From NCBI GenBank assembly GCA_001971685.1, contig CP019326.1, forward strand, positions 3,906,001-3,970,000: a stretch of 64,000 nucleotides of DNA, read 5' to 3'. The translations under genes were made by a program, and so were the position numbers. The DNA comes from Halomonas sp. 1513 (GTDB taxonomy: Bacteria > Pseudomonadota > Gammaproteobacteria > Pseudomonadales > Halomonadaceae). This document shows, one piece after another, positions 47,300 to 58,321 of this stretch. Every line of letters begins with the position of its first letter. The stretch's first letter is position 1. Below the pieces are notes generated by a model that worked only from the letters and a program-made list of their open reading frames with translations, was not told the DNA's origin and searched no databases.

Positions 47300-50200
47300 A
47301 GAAACGGCCGCCGTCTCGGTGATGCCTGGCACGGTTGAGCCCCGCGCCTGCGGGGATCGGACGCGCACGTAGCGATAGACGGCGTCGCTGGTCGGTTGAG
47401 CCCCGCGCCTGCGGGGATCGGGGGGATGACGGGCAGGGTCTCGCGTATCCGGCCGGTTGAGCCCCGCGCCTGCGGGGATCGGGGCAGTAGGCACGTACCT
47501 TGTCCGCCGCGGCGCGGTTGAGCCCCGCGCCTGCGGGGATCGGCGTCGAGCGAGTTAAAGAAACGGCCCGGAAATCGGTTGAGCCCCGCGCCTGCGGGGA
47601 TCGGGGGTGCAAGGGTCAACTACCGCAGCGTTATTGCGGTTGAGCCCCGCGCCTGCGGGGATCGGTCCCAATGAAAGTTTCCGTCTGACAGAATAGGCGG
47701 TTGAGCCCCGCGCCTGCGGGGATCGGTACAAGAACTCGATGAAGGCGGCGGCCTCGGACGGTTGAGCCCCGCGCCTGCGGGGATCGGAACCAGTGATTGT
47801 CGCCCATCAGGAACTGAGACGGTTGAGCCCCGCGCCTGCGGGGATCGGGCGGACGGTAACTGTTTTGTCAGTCATATCGGCGGTTGAGCCCCGCGCCTGC
47901 GGGGATCGGGTCTACTAACCTGGCGTCGTGAGCACCCTCGGCGGTTGAGCCCCGCGCCTGCGGGGATCGGCGCTGCTGCAGCTTGCGCGATCGTAGGTCG
48001 ACCGGTTGAGCCCCGCGCCTGCGGGGATCGGGCCTTATCAATGTGACGCTCACCGATATCGGCCGGTTGAGCCCCGCGCCTGCGGGGATCGGCTTGCTTC
48101 AATTGGAGACAATATCGCGGATATCGGTTGAGCCCCGCGCCTGCGGGGATCGGCCATACTTCAATTGCCAAAGTTTCTAGGGAATCGGTTGAGCCCCGCG
48201 CCTGCGGGGATCGGTACAATCCGCGCATGGATACGTGGACGATGGACGGTTGAGCCCCGCGCCTGCGGGGATCGGCATCTTGATACAGAATTCAATAGCT
48301 TGTATGGCGGTTGAGCCCCGCGCCTGCGGGGATCGGCGATTTCATCTTGTTCTCGATTCTCACTGAACCGGTTGAGCCCCGCGCCTGCGGGGATCGGGCT
48401 TGATTCGTAACAACGCTAATCGCTGTTCTAGGTTGAGCCCCGCGCCTGCGGGGATCGGTTCATCCTATTTGGATAAATAAGAATATAAAACGGTTGAGCC
48501 CCGCGCCTGCGGGGATCGGATCACCCATCTGTGCCAGAACCCCTGTGTGAGCGGTTGAGCCCCGCGCCTGCGGGGATCGGTACAACAAATCGACTGACAA
48601 TGAAATCATCGGCGGTTGAGCCCCGCGCCTGCGGGGATCGGACTGTAACAGCAACTCATCGATTCGGTGGAGTCGGTTGAGCCCCGCGCCTGCGGGGATC
48701 GGTCTATTGCTAGGGATAGAATCATTGGAATCACCGGTTGAGCCCCGCGCCTGCGGGGATCGGTACAACAAATCGACTGACAATGAAATCATCGGCGGTT
48801 GAGCCCCGCGCCTGCGGGGATCGGCGCAAGTATGGGCGCGATAAGGATACCGGCAACGGTTGAGCCCCGCGCCTGCGGGGATCGGCGGGCCGCAACGGAT
48901 GCAGTATTTGCTGACGGCGGTTGAGCCCCGCGCCTGCGGGGATCGGATTCCAGTCTACTGTTACTTTCCCTTTACTTTCGGTTGAGCCCCGCGCCTGCGG
49001 GGATCGGTGATTATGATAAAGTCAATGTAATCTCAATATCGGTTGAGCCCCGCGCCTGCGGGGATCGGCCAAGCTGAGCGAGGATCATCGCCACCTCGGC
49101 CGGTTGAGCCCCGCGCCTGCGGGGATCGGTAACATCTCTGGAGTGATGGTCATTCGACCAACGGTTGAGCCCCGCGCCTGCGGGGATCGGAATGATGCCG
49201 ACTGAGGCGCCCTCAGATCTCTCGGTTGAGCCCCGCGCCTGCGGGGATCGGCGACGTTCCGATTTAAACCGACTGACGGCGACCGGTTGAGCCCCGCGCC
49301 TGCGGGGATCGGAAAGCCCGCACGATGGCGGGCAGGGGTTGGGTCGGTTGAGCCCCGCGCCTGCGGGGATCGGTCGCGATTCTTCTCATAATACTCGGCC
49401 CAACTCGGTTGAGCCCCGCGCCTGCGGGGATCGGCTTCAGGATCTTGGAACTTCCACCATTTGAAGCGGTTGAGCCCCGCGCCTGCGGGGATCGGCTTGT
49501 CGCATGAACTCACTGTCATTGATGAGCCGGTTGAGCCCCGCGCCTGCGGGGATCGGCGTCTACAGCTGATCAATATTAGGCCCCGTCGCGGTTGAGCCCC
49601 GCGCCTGCGGGGATCGGAAGATCAGTCATTATATGAAAGTTACAAAGATCGGTTGAGCCCCGCGCCTGCGGGGATCGGTGGAGGGACTGCGACGACTCTG
49701 TTGCGATTGGCGGTTGAGCCCCGCGCCTGCGGGGATCGGACAGTGAGACGACGATTGTAGTCTGTCTCTGTCGGTTGAGCCCCGCGCCTGCGGGGATCGG
49801 ATAAAGTCATTAAGAAAGCAATCATGGAAGAACGGTTGAGCCCCGCGCCTGCGGGGATCGGGAATGAAGTCTGTAGGAGCCATTATGAAGCGTCGGTTGA
49901 GCCCCGCGCCTGCGGGGATCGGGTCGCCGATCAGGCTCGAGACGAGGTTGGCCGCGGTTGAGCCCCGCGCCTGCGGGGATCGGGCCACGGACGGGGCCTT
50001 TTCTATGTGCGTATCCGGTTGAGCCCCGCGCCTGCGGGGATCGGGCTAGGCCTGCGATCATCAGGGCGGTCGTCGGCGGTTGAGCCCCGCGCCTGCGGGG
50101 ATCGGTCAGCGCAGCGTGCAACTGGTGTCGGCATGAGCGGTTGAGCCCCGCGCCTGCGGGGATCGGGGCGCGAACCGATGCCGAGATAGTCGAGCAGGCG

Positions 50201-52057
50201 GTTGAGCCCCGCGCCTGCGGGGATCGGAATGCGGGCGCTACTGCGGAGCATGGGCGAGACGGTTGAGCCCCGCGCCTGCGGGGATCGGCCGATATTGACG
50301 ACCTCGCCACGAGGCACTTGAGGTTGAGCCCCGCGCCTGCGGGGATCGGTGCATGAGCTATTGCCGCTGGAGCAGTGACGACGGTTGAGCCCCGCGCCTG
50401 CGGGGATCGGCAGAATGGCGTCGCGGGTGAGGGTCATTACCACGGTTGAGCCCCGCGCCTGCGGGGATCGGCTACGTGTGACCGTGCGATTGCCTAGCGA
50501 TGCCGGTTGAGCCCCGCGCCTGCGGGGATCGGCAGGGCGGCAAAGACGCCATCAGCGACGACGCCGGTTGAGCCCCGCGCCTGCGGGGATCGGAGGAAAT
50601 CACTTCTCTGATATTGGTCTGATTGCGGTTGAGCCCCGCGCCTGCGGGGATCGGACGGTACTTTCATTACTGACAACGTGTTCAACCGGTTGAGCCCCGC
50701 GCCTGCGGGGATCGGTACAACAAATCGACTGACAATGAAATCATCGGCGGTTGAGCCCCGCGCCTGCGGGGATCGGGGGGTCACGCGCTGACCAGGGACG
50801 AAGCCGTCCGGTTGAGCCCCGCGCCTGCGGGGATCGGTCATGCATCCTCCTGGCCAGGGCTTGGGGCGGCGGTTGAGCCCCGCGCCTGCGGGGATCGGAG
50901 ACTAAAGAAGATGTAGAAACATTAATGAATCGGTTGAGCCCCGCGCCTGCGGGGATCGGGCGAGGATATGCTGGCCGTCCACCTCCTCGGCCGGTTGAGC
51001 CCCGCGCCTGCGGGGATCGGGACGTGCCATGCAGCGCGGAGCCTCGCATGGTCGGTTGAGCCCCGCGCCTGCGGGGATCGGCTGACGATCGATAATCTCA
51101 AGCAGGGCGGCGGCGGTTGAGCCCCGCGCCTGCGGGGATCGGTTCCAGGCCGACTTGAGCCGCTCCCAGCTGTCCGGTTGAGCCCCGCGCCTGCGGGGAT
51201 CGGTTGAGGGGTTATCGAGCATCGCCGGTGTCTACCGGTTGAGCCCCGCGCCTGCGGGGATCGGGTGTCAGCCCACTGCCAAGGATCCCGGTTCCCCGGT
51301 TGAGCCCCGCGCCTGCGGGGATCGGACCCACCAACCATAAAGGCGCTCGACTGAAGGCGGTTGAGCCCCGCGCCTGCGGGGATCGGGCGGCCGAGTACCT
51401 GCGCGGCAAGAGCGGATACGGTTGAGCCCCGCGCCTGCGGGGATCGGATTAAAGATATGCCGGAAGAGCATCTTGAACACGGTTGAGCCCCGCGCCTGCG
51501 GGGATCGGACCACGGCGCACGCTGCCGAGCAAGCCGCCGCCGGTTGAGCCCCGCGCCTGCGGGGATCGGTGGCCTCGTCCATGCCATCGGTCAGCCCCTG
51601 GCGGTTGAGCCCCGCGCCTGCGGGGATCGGCAGCCTTTTCGCCCGATTCTTTTGATATGTGGCGGTTGAGCCCCGCGCCTGCGGGGATCGGCGTTAGCGA
51701 TATTTGGCAAGGACAATAAAGATCGGTTGAGCCCCGCGCCTGCGGGGATCGGGCCCGATGGGCCCGGACCTCTCGCCTACCGACCGGTTGAGCCCCGCGC
51801 CTGCGGGGATCGGGCATCAGGGCATTAGTTTGTTACCCGGCATGGCGGTTGAGCCCCGCGCCTGCGGGGATCGGTTGACATGACCACTACACCCCGCTAT
51901 GAAGTTCGGTTGAGCCCCGCGCCTGCGGGGATCGGGTGCCGCTGGCGAGGCCGCTTTTATTGCTCAGCGGTTGAGCCCCGCGCCTGCGGGGATCGGTCTA
52001 GCATCTTCTCGACAGTGAATCGAATAATCGGTTGAGCCCCGCGCCTGCGGGGATCGG

Positions 52058-52167
52058 ACTAATTGTAGATAGTTGATCTACAAAAGGAAAATCGCCAGCA
52101 GAAATTCCACCAACGATTTTGCCTATTTTTTGTACAGACTAAATTTTTAAAGATCTAGGATTATCAA
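52058..52167 (-). promoter_or_regulatory. CRISPR leader
   Basis: AT-rich stretch between cas2 and the first leader-side repeat, strongly different in composition from the array and cas genes. It contains an inverted repeat TGTAGAT-N5-ATCTACA (52064-52082) touching the array. An IHF-like partial match overlaps it at 52066-52078, 8 bases from the repeat, where E. coli has its IHF site. A full IHF consensus match TATCAACTATTTA lies at 52162-52174, over the cas2 stop. Confidence 0.8.
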
Positions 52168-53381
<1,214 letters not shown>

Positions 53382-53408
53382 ACTGGCCTCCCTGCCTGTG
53401 AGGTGTCG

Positions 53409-54107
53409 CTATGGCCGGCGAATCAGTATCAAGCCACAGCCGAAGGCCTTGGCGCGCCCGACGCCTTGCGCCAAGGCCTCGATCAAGCGCCCTGGATCAG
53501 TGACTTCCAACAGGCCTTCATAATCTACAGTGGAGAACTGGATGGCATCACGCCGACCAGGCTTGTGTAGCGAATGCTGACGGTAGGCCCCAACCTCCGG
53601 ATCCACCGGCAGCCTAAAGCCCAGCGCTTCCGCCCTCGTCCGCAGCCAGTCTCGCGCCGCCTGATCCATCGCCTGGACGCATTCGGGGCTAGTTCGCTGA
53701 CCGGGAGGGAAGGGCTTCTTCGCGGCCATAAGCACATCGCTACGCGGCGAGTGCCTGGCCCCCTCCACTCGCCGCGCCACCGTCGGGTTCGCACGCAGCC
53801 GGAATGCCAGTTGCTCGCCTTCCCTCAGCGTCGGCGCAAAGGGCTTGCACTGCACATCGAGCAGGCCCGCAATGGGGATGGGCTCCCGGTCGGAGAGTAC
53901 ATAGAAGAGCGGTAATCCCTTCGGCGGCTTGCCCTGCTCGGTGTCCTCCTCCATCTCCTGACGAAACAGGAAGGGACGAGCACCATCGTGGCCAGGAAAT
54001 GCCTGCCAGAGCAGTTGGTGAGCACCATAGGCGCCACCCTGCATAACGTCGAACAGGGCTTCGCGAGAGAGGCCATTGAGATCGACGCGAACACGTGAAA
54101 GAAACAT
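53409..54107 (-). CDS. cas6e: CRISPR-associated endoribonuclease Cas6e (CasE)
   Basis: Cuts the repeat hairpin to give crRNAs, 232 residues. Double ferredoxin fold; features are SREALFDVMQGGAYGAHQLLWQAFPG with the conserved His near residue 27, the Arg-rich LAFRLRANPTVARR, and the glycine-rich loop GVGRAKAFGCGLILI at the C-terminus. The ATG at 54107 shares one base with the cas5 stop, so the longer reading to 54194 is rejected. It has to handle two repeat types in this array. Confidence 0.95.
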   Translation of the reverse strand: MFLSRVRVDLNGLSREALFDVMQGGAYGAHQLLWQAFPGHDGARPFLFRQEMEEDTEQGKPPKGLPLFYVLSDREPIPIAGLLDVQCKPFAPTLREGEQLAFRLRANPTVARRVEGARHSPRSDVLMAAKKPFPPGQRTSPECVQAMDQAARDWLRTRAEALGFRLPVDPEVGAYRQHSLHKPGRRDAIQFSTVDYEGLLEVTDPGRLIEALAQGVGRAKAFGCGLILIRRP

Positions 54108-54850
54108 TAGTGTCCCTCCTCTACTCGCACGAAGCGCCGGAACTCGGTGCGCGGACCAAACTGCCAGCGGCGCCGGTTGAGCGGCCGATCCCACACATCG
54201 CTAGACTCCACAGCATGCTTGTCACCATCCAGTAGCGCGGCTCCTCCCTCCCAGCAGTACAGTGCCTCTCCGGTCAGTCGCAGGGCCGTTTTCTCACCGG
54301 AAATCACCGCCTCGAACTCGCTATCGAGGGCTTCGCGAAGGTGCGTGGCTTCGACTCGCCTAGGTGCCAGTGGTGCTGCCAAGGGGCAAGACTTGCGCCC
54401 CAGGTAGAGCGAATAGTGGGGGCGCTGCAACGCTGCCTCGAGCGACTCTAACGTGTAGGCAGAACCTTCAGAGAGCCATACCGCAACGGTCCAGAGACCG
54501 TCGCAGCGGTAGTCGCGGCTAGAGAGAATGGTATTGATCACCTTCTCTGAAGCATTCAGTTCATCGCGGCGCGTGCGATAGCTCACCTTGGCCTGAGATC
54601 CTGGAACCTGAGCAGTGTGGTAGTCGCGCAAGAGAGTACCGGGAGAACGTTGCTTGATGGCAATACGCACGCTCTCACCCAAGGCCTTCTGGCCAGCATC
54701 GTCCTCTCGCTTGATGCCAAGAGCTGCACCCAGCAGCCCCAAGATCGCACCACGCCCGGGATGCGTCGCAGTAGGGCGCGTCTCACCTACCGCCGCCTCC
54801 CCCCAACTAGCGAGTGGGGCATAGAGCCGAAAGACAAGATATTCCGTCAT
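54107..54850 (-). CDS. cas5e: CRISPR-associated protein Cas5e (CasD)
   Basis: Cascade subunit that binds the 5' tag of the crRNA, 247 residues. RAMP fold; the start MTEYLVFRLYAPLASWGEAAVGETRPTATHPGRGAILGLLGAALG is characteristic, and HYSLYLGRKSCPLA is the late family motif. AAGGAG precedes the ATG. It overlaps cas6e by one base. Type A and B repeats would present it with different tag bases. Confidence 0.95.
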   Translation of the reverse strand: MTEYLVFRLYAPLASWGEAAVGETRPTATHPGRGAILGLLGAALGIKREDDAGQKALGESVRIAIKQRSPGTLLRDYHTAQVPGSQAKVSYRTRRDELNASEKVINTILSSRDYRCDGLWTVAVWLSEGSAYTLESLEAALQRPHYSLYLGRKSCPLAAPLAPRRVEATHLREALDSEFEAVISGEKTALRLTGEALYCWEGGAALLDGDKHAVESSDVWDRPLNRRRWQFGPRTEFRRFVRVEEGH

Positions 54851-54859
54851 AGCGGCTCC

Positions 54860-55933
54860 TTAATGGTCGGCGTTGAGAAACTCAATCAGCCCATCGAGGT
54901 TACCCGAGGCGACCTCGCCCTCGAGCTTAGGGCCCGGGTAGCCAGCCAGGGCAGATACGATATAGCGCTGATCAGCTCCTGCGCCATAGGCCCCATCGAA
55001 GGCGTTCACCTGGTTCTCGAGCCGTTCCACGGCATCACCGGCCTGATCCTGACCGGCCACCGGCCGCAGAAAGGCTACCGACAGCGAGCGGGGCTGCTGG
55101 TCGCCCTTCTCAGCCAATACATAACTGGCATGGGCACGGGAGCCGAAGCTGTTCTGCTTGCCCTTCGGTGAGGTGCGTACGGCGGCCTCCACCAGGGCGG
55201 CAATGGCCCGCTCGGCCAGCTCGGCATCACCGTTGAGGTTATCGATCAACTGCTGCCGATCAATACAGATGTAGCTATAGAACAGCCCGGCCGCGAAGCC
55301 CGCCTCGCCGACGTGGGCCGCGCCTCGATGCACGTCGCCGGTATTGAGATCGTCAACGGCGGTGAAATAGTCATCCTCCACCTCTGCCGCATGGACGGTG
55401 ATGGCATGCGCGACCTGACAGGCCGCCTCGACGTTGTACTCCGGCACCGCCGCCAGCATGCGACCGAACAGAGCGATATCCGCGGCGGCCGGCTTATGGC
55501 GCAGGAGACCCAGGTCGCCCTTTTCGGGTGCTCGTTTTTCGTCGGCCAGCGTCTCGACGAGATCATCAACCGCCTTCTGCTCCTCAGGGCCGATATGCAC
55601 CAATTGACTGGTCGCCAACTCGCCCTTGGCCACATCGCCGAATACCCTCGCGATCTCCGTGGCCCAGGCCCGGGCGTCCTTGTCACTTACGCCTTTCTCT
55701 AGCAGGCGCTTCTCCGCCTCGAGGCCCACGCGCTTGGTACGCTGGCCACGGTGCAGACCCAATGCCTCCTCGAACAGGGCAGAGGTACGCCAGGTACGCT
55801 TGAGGCTCTGGGAAGAGACGCGCAGGCGCTTGGCACCGCCCATGATGGCGGTCTTCGGCCGCCCCAAGTCGTCACGGTTGAGGTTGGCCGGGGGATAAGA
55901 GGTCAGCAGATGCAATTGAATAAAGTGGCTCAT
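54860..55933 (-). CDS. cas7e: CRISPR-associated protein Cas7e (CasC)
   Basis: Backbone subunit of Cascade that coats the spacer RNA, 357 residues. The opening FIQLHLLTSYPPANLNRDDLGRPK, then MGGAKRLRVSSQSLKRTWRTS, and the later DDLNTGDVHRGAAHVGEAGFAAGLFYSYI are family signatures. It lies 9 bases before cas5e and 36 after casB. Confidence 0.96.
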   Translation of the reverse strand: MSHFIQLHLLTSYPPANLNRDDLGRPKTAIMGGAKRLRVSSQSLKRTWRTSALFEEALGLHRGQRTKRVGLEAEKRLLEKGVSDKDARAWATEIARVFGDVAKGELATSQLVHIGPEEQKAVDDLVETLADEKRAPEKGDLGLLRHKPAAADIALFGRMLAAVPEYNVEAACQVAHAITVHAAEVEDDYFTAVDDLNTGDVHRGAAHVGEAGFAAGLFYSYICIDRQQLIDNLNGDAELAERAIAALVEAAVRTSPKGKQNSFGSRAHASYVLAEKGDQQPRSLSVAFLRPVAGQDQAGDAVERLENQVNAFDGAYGAGADQRYIVSALAGYPGPKLEGEVASGNLDGLIEFLNADH

Positions 55934-55969
55934 GAGTTCATTTTCCCTGTCGTAGATGGTAAAGCTCGA

Positions 55970-56626
55970 TCAGTCGCCGGCGTGCTGATAGCGGGACAGC
56001 GCCTCGAAATAGTCATTGGCCCAAAGGAAGCCGAGCCGACCAGATGGCTGGGGTGCCATTTCACCCTGCGATTCACGCCACCAGAGAGCGATATTGTCGG
56101 CTAGGTAAACAACGCTGACGTCCCGCTTATCGATCAGCGCCAAGGCACGCCGTAGTCGCTGCACCAGCTCTTCCGGTGCCTGACAAGTCAGCAGCTGCTG
56201 GAAGCGCAGCTCGCTCATATGGGGCTTACCGGTTTCCTTCTTCTGTTTGCCTAGCTGGCTACCCAGGCTGGCATTGGGGCTTTCCGCCCTGACTTCGGCC
56301 AGCACCAGCGCGACGCAAGCCCAGGCCTGCAGCCGAAGGTTGCGTCGCTTCTCACCTCCCCTTTCGGACTCTGGCAACCGATGCCAGAGATGCCGAAAGG
56401 CCTCGGTCAGCATGGCGGCCTCTGGCGTTTCACAGCGCCGTAGCATGGCTCGCACTCCCTTAGGCCAGGGGGGGGCTGAGGTAACGGCCTTAAGCTCCTC
56501 GGCGGGTAACGTCAGGCGCTGCCACCAACACCGCACGGCAAAGGCTTCTTCTGGACTGATGGCCCGTAGGTATTCGGTCACCACAGGCGTCTTTTTCTCC
56601 GTTTGCGGCTCTGCTGTTTCACTCAT
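55970..56626 (-). CDS. casB: Cascade small subunit Cse2 (CasB)
   Basis: All-helical small subunit, 218 residues. It has the family pattern WWQRLTLPAEELK, RAMLRRCETPEAAMLTEAFRHL and LRFQQLLTCQAPEELVQRLRRAL with VVYLADNIALWW. The ATG overlaps the casA stop (ATGA). The protein stabilises the target strand in Cascade. Confidence 0.93.
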   Translation of the reverse strand: MSETAEPQTEKKTPVVTEYLRAISPEEAFAVRCWWQRLTLPAEELKAVTSAPPWPKGVRAMLRRCETPEAAMLTEAFRHLWHRLPESERGGEKRRNLRLQAWACVALVLAEVRAESPNASLGSQLGKQKKETGKPHMSELRFQQLLTCQAPEELVQRLRRALALIDKRDVSVVYLADNIALWWRESQGEMAPQPSGRLGFLWANDYFEALSRYQHAGD

Positions 56627-58305
56627 GGCGCGACGTCCTCCGTAGTTGTGCTTTCCTTGCCACCCGCTAACGCGAACCCTCCTTTCTTGGCGAACTGGGT
56701 GATGATCTTGCTACCCTTGCTGCGTCCGGAGAGCCAGGCCTGCAGATTGCGACGGGCCCCAGTGACGCGCTTCATATCCAGCTCAGCCACGGGACCACTC
56801 AGTGCCTGCGCATCGAACAACCGCAGGGCTTCCCGTTGGAGTCCGCGATACCAGACTTCGGCGATGTCTGTCGGCATATGAGTGTCCTCTCCATCGAGCA
56901 GAGCCTGCTGCATGCCAAACAGGGCATGGAAGAAGCCGGCCTGGGTCGCCTCATAGAAATGGGTATCGATGGGACTCATGTCCCCCTTGGCATCGGCAGG
57001 ACGCGAGAACCAGGCGACCTTAATCTGGTTGCGCACCATCCACGCCACCTGGCGAGCCAGTTCGGTCACGTCCTGAACCCAGGATCTGAGCACTTCCTGC
57101 TGCTCAGGCGGCACCGCCACCAGCGGCATTTCTACGCCATACCAGCCTCGTGGCTTCATATTGTCCATGTCGTAACCGAAGGCCCAGAGCCTCGCCTGCC
57201 GGAGCAGCGGCTCGAATGCCTCGCCTTCGCGTCGCGCCTGTCGATTTGCCGGCACCTTGCCATACAGGTAGTCATGAACCACCGCTGCCGGCAGGGCACC
57301 ACTGTTTTCAGCATCATCGAGCACCAGGTTCGACCAGTGCCGATACCCCAAGCCTCCTGGCTGCCCCTTGGTGGACAGCGGCGGCTCGCTGGGCTTCTTG
57401 GGGTCACGGCGATAGGGGGTCAAAGGGTGCTGCCAAGGGCCGTCATAATTGGCGCCATAGTTCTTGGCGCGAATCTCGGCAACAGATCGAGCGGTTTCCC
57501 GCCCGCAGAGATCGCATCGGCAGGGGGTGTCCTCGAAGAGCAGTCGAAAACGACGCGGCATGGACCAGTAGGCATGCAGGGCATGCATGTCATCCGGGAC
57601 GACTACGGCGCCTTTCTTGTCGCTGAGCTGGGTTGGCCCCATCCAGGGAAAGAGGGTGTCGTCATCCGAGCGCAGTGGCTCGATCTTGCCCTGCCGTGCA
57701 AGAGATTGGCTCGGCAGCACATTCAGCCATAGCCGCTGCCAGAGGCTGGCCTGAGCATCCTCCGGCAATACCAGGGTCGTCAGCGGGCCACCGCCCCGGA
57801 GCCCCACCCGATAACCCGCACCCCCGGATGGTGCATTGATCTGCATGGTAAACAGCGCCATCGCCGCACAGTCAGAGCAGATTGCCTCGACACGCCCCCG
57901 CTTGACGAAGTGATCGGTATTGAGCTTGAGGCCATTGGCACCAGGGGAGTCGATCAGCAGCCCCGAGACAGACGTCGGCTTGGCATCCTCCAGCGGATCC
58001 CGGTCCTGCATAAAGCGCGGGCCATCACCCTCCAATTCGAAGGCCGTCGCCAAAGGTGCAAAGGCTGCCTCAAGTGCCTCACGACTCGGTGGCTCGGCAG
58101 CACGATCCAGCCAGTCATCGTGATCCTTGGGAGGCAGCGCGGTCTGCAGCAGGCCGATCAGCCACTGGTAAGCAGCGCCCTGGAAATCCGCCCGGGGAAG
58201 AGCCAGGTCGACGACCTCAGGGTCGGCGATGGCCAAGGGTGAGCGGTAGGTGATGCTTCCATCCCAGGCATGGAAGGGAAGCCATCGGTCATGCAGGAGA
58301 TTCAT
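56623..58305 (-). CDS. casA: Cascade large subunit Cse1 (CasA/Cas8e)
   Basis: Recognises the PAM and recruits Cas3, 560 residues. It begins MNLLHDRWLPFHAWDGS, the typical Cse1 start, and has FMQDRDPLEDAKPTSVSGLLIDSPG. Two Cys pairs (CSDC and CDLC) may bind zinc. The C-terminal helical bundle holds MKRVTGARRNLQAWLSG. GGAGG precedes the ATG at 58305. It starts 16 bases after the cas3 stop. Confidence 0.95.
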   Translation of the reverse strand: MNLLHDRWLPFHAWDGSITYRSPLAIADPEVVDLALPRADFQGAAYQWLIGLLQTALPPKDHDDWLDRAAEPPSREALEAAFAPLATAFELEGDGPRFMQDRDPLEDAKPTSVSGLLIDSPGANGLKLNTDHFVKRGRVEAICSDCAAMALFTMQINAPSGGAGYRVGLRGGGPLTTLVLPEDAQASLWQRLWLNVLPSQSLARQGKIEPLRSDDDTLFPWMGPTQLSDKKGAVVVPDDMHALHAYWSMPRRFRLLFEDTPCRCDLCGRETARSVAEIRAKNYGANYDGPWQHPLTPYRRDPKKPSEPPLSTKGQPGGLGYRHWSNLVLDDAENSGALPAAVVHDYLYGKVPANRQARREGEAFEPLLRQARLWAFGYDMDNMKPRGWYGVEMPLVAVPPEQQEVLRSWVQDVTELARQVAWMVRNQIKVAWFSRPADAKGDMSPIDTHFYEATQAGFFHALFGMQQALLDGEDTHMPTDIAEVWYRGLQREALRLFDAQALSGPVAELDMKRVTGARRNLQAWLSGRSKGSKIITQFAKKGGFALAGGKESTTTEDVAP

Positions 58306-58321
58306 AGATACCCTCCAGAAG

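Larger units (their letters stand above)
46235..52057 (-). CRISPR. Type I-E CRISPR array, 96 repeats and 95 spacers
   Basis: 29-base repeats and 32-base spacers give a 61-base period from 46478 to 52057 without slip; the only irregular spacer is the fourth (46447-46477, 31 bases). The array is read on the minus strand from the leader at 52058-52167: in that sense each repeat has a CCCCGC/GCGGGG hairpin with loop AGGC and ends CTCAACCG, comparable to the ATAAACCG tag of E. coli. A second repeat type (see 46357-46446 and 46783-47299) has CCCCAC/GTGGGG and ends ATGAACCG. The leader-distal repeats at 46235 and 46296 are degenerate, as expected at the old end. Several spacers are duplicated. Confidence 0.98.

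Noticed and set aside
46251..51817. Many open frames through the array, with repeating peptides such as IPAGAGLNR and SPRLWGS
   Set aside because: They are translations of CRISPR repeats and spacers; the 61-base period shifts frame and no ribosome sites or gene-like structure exist.
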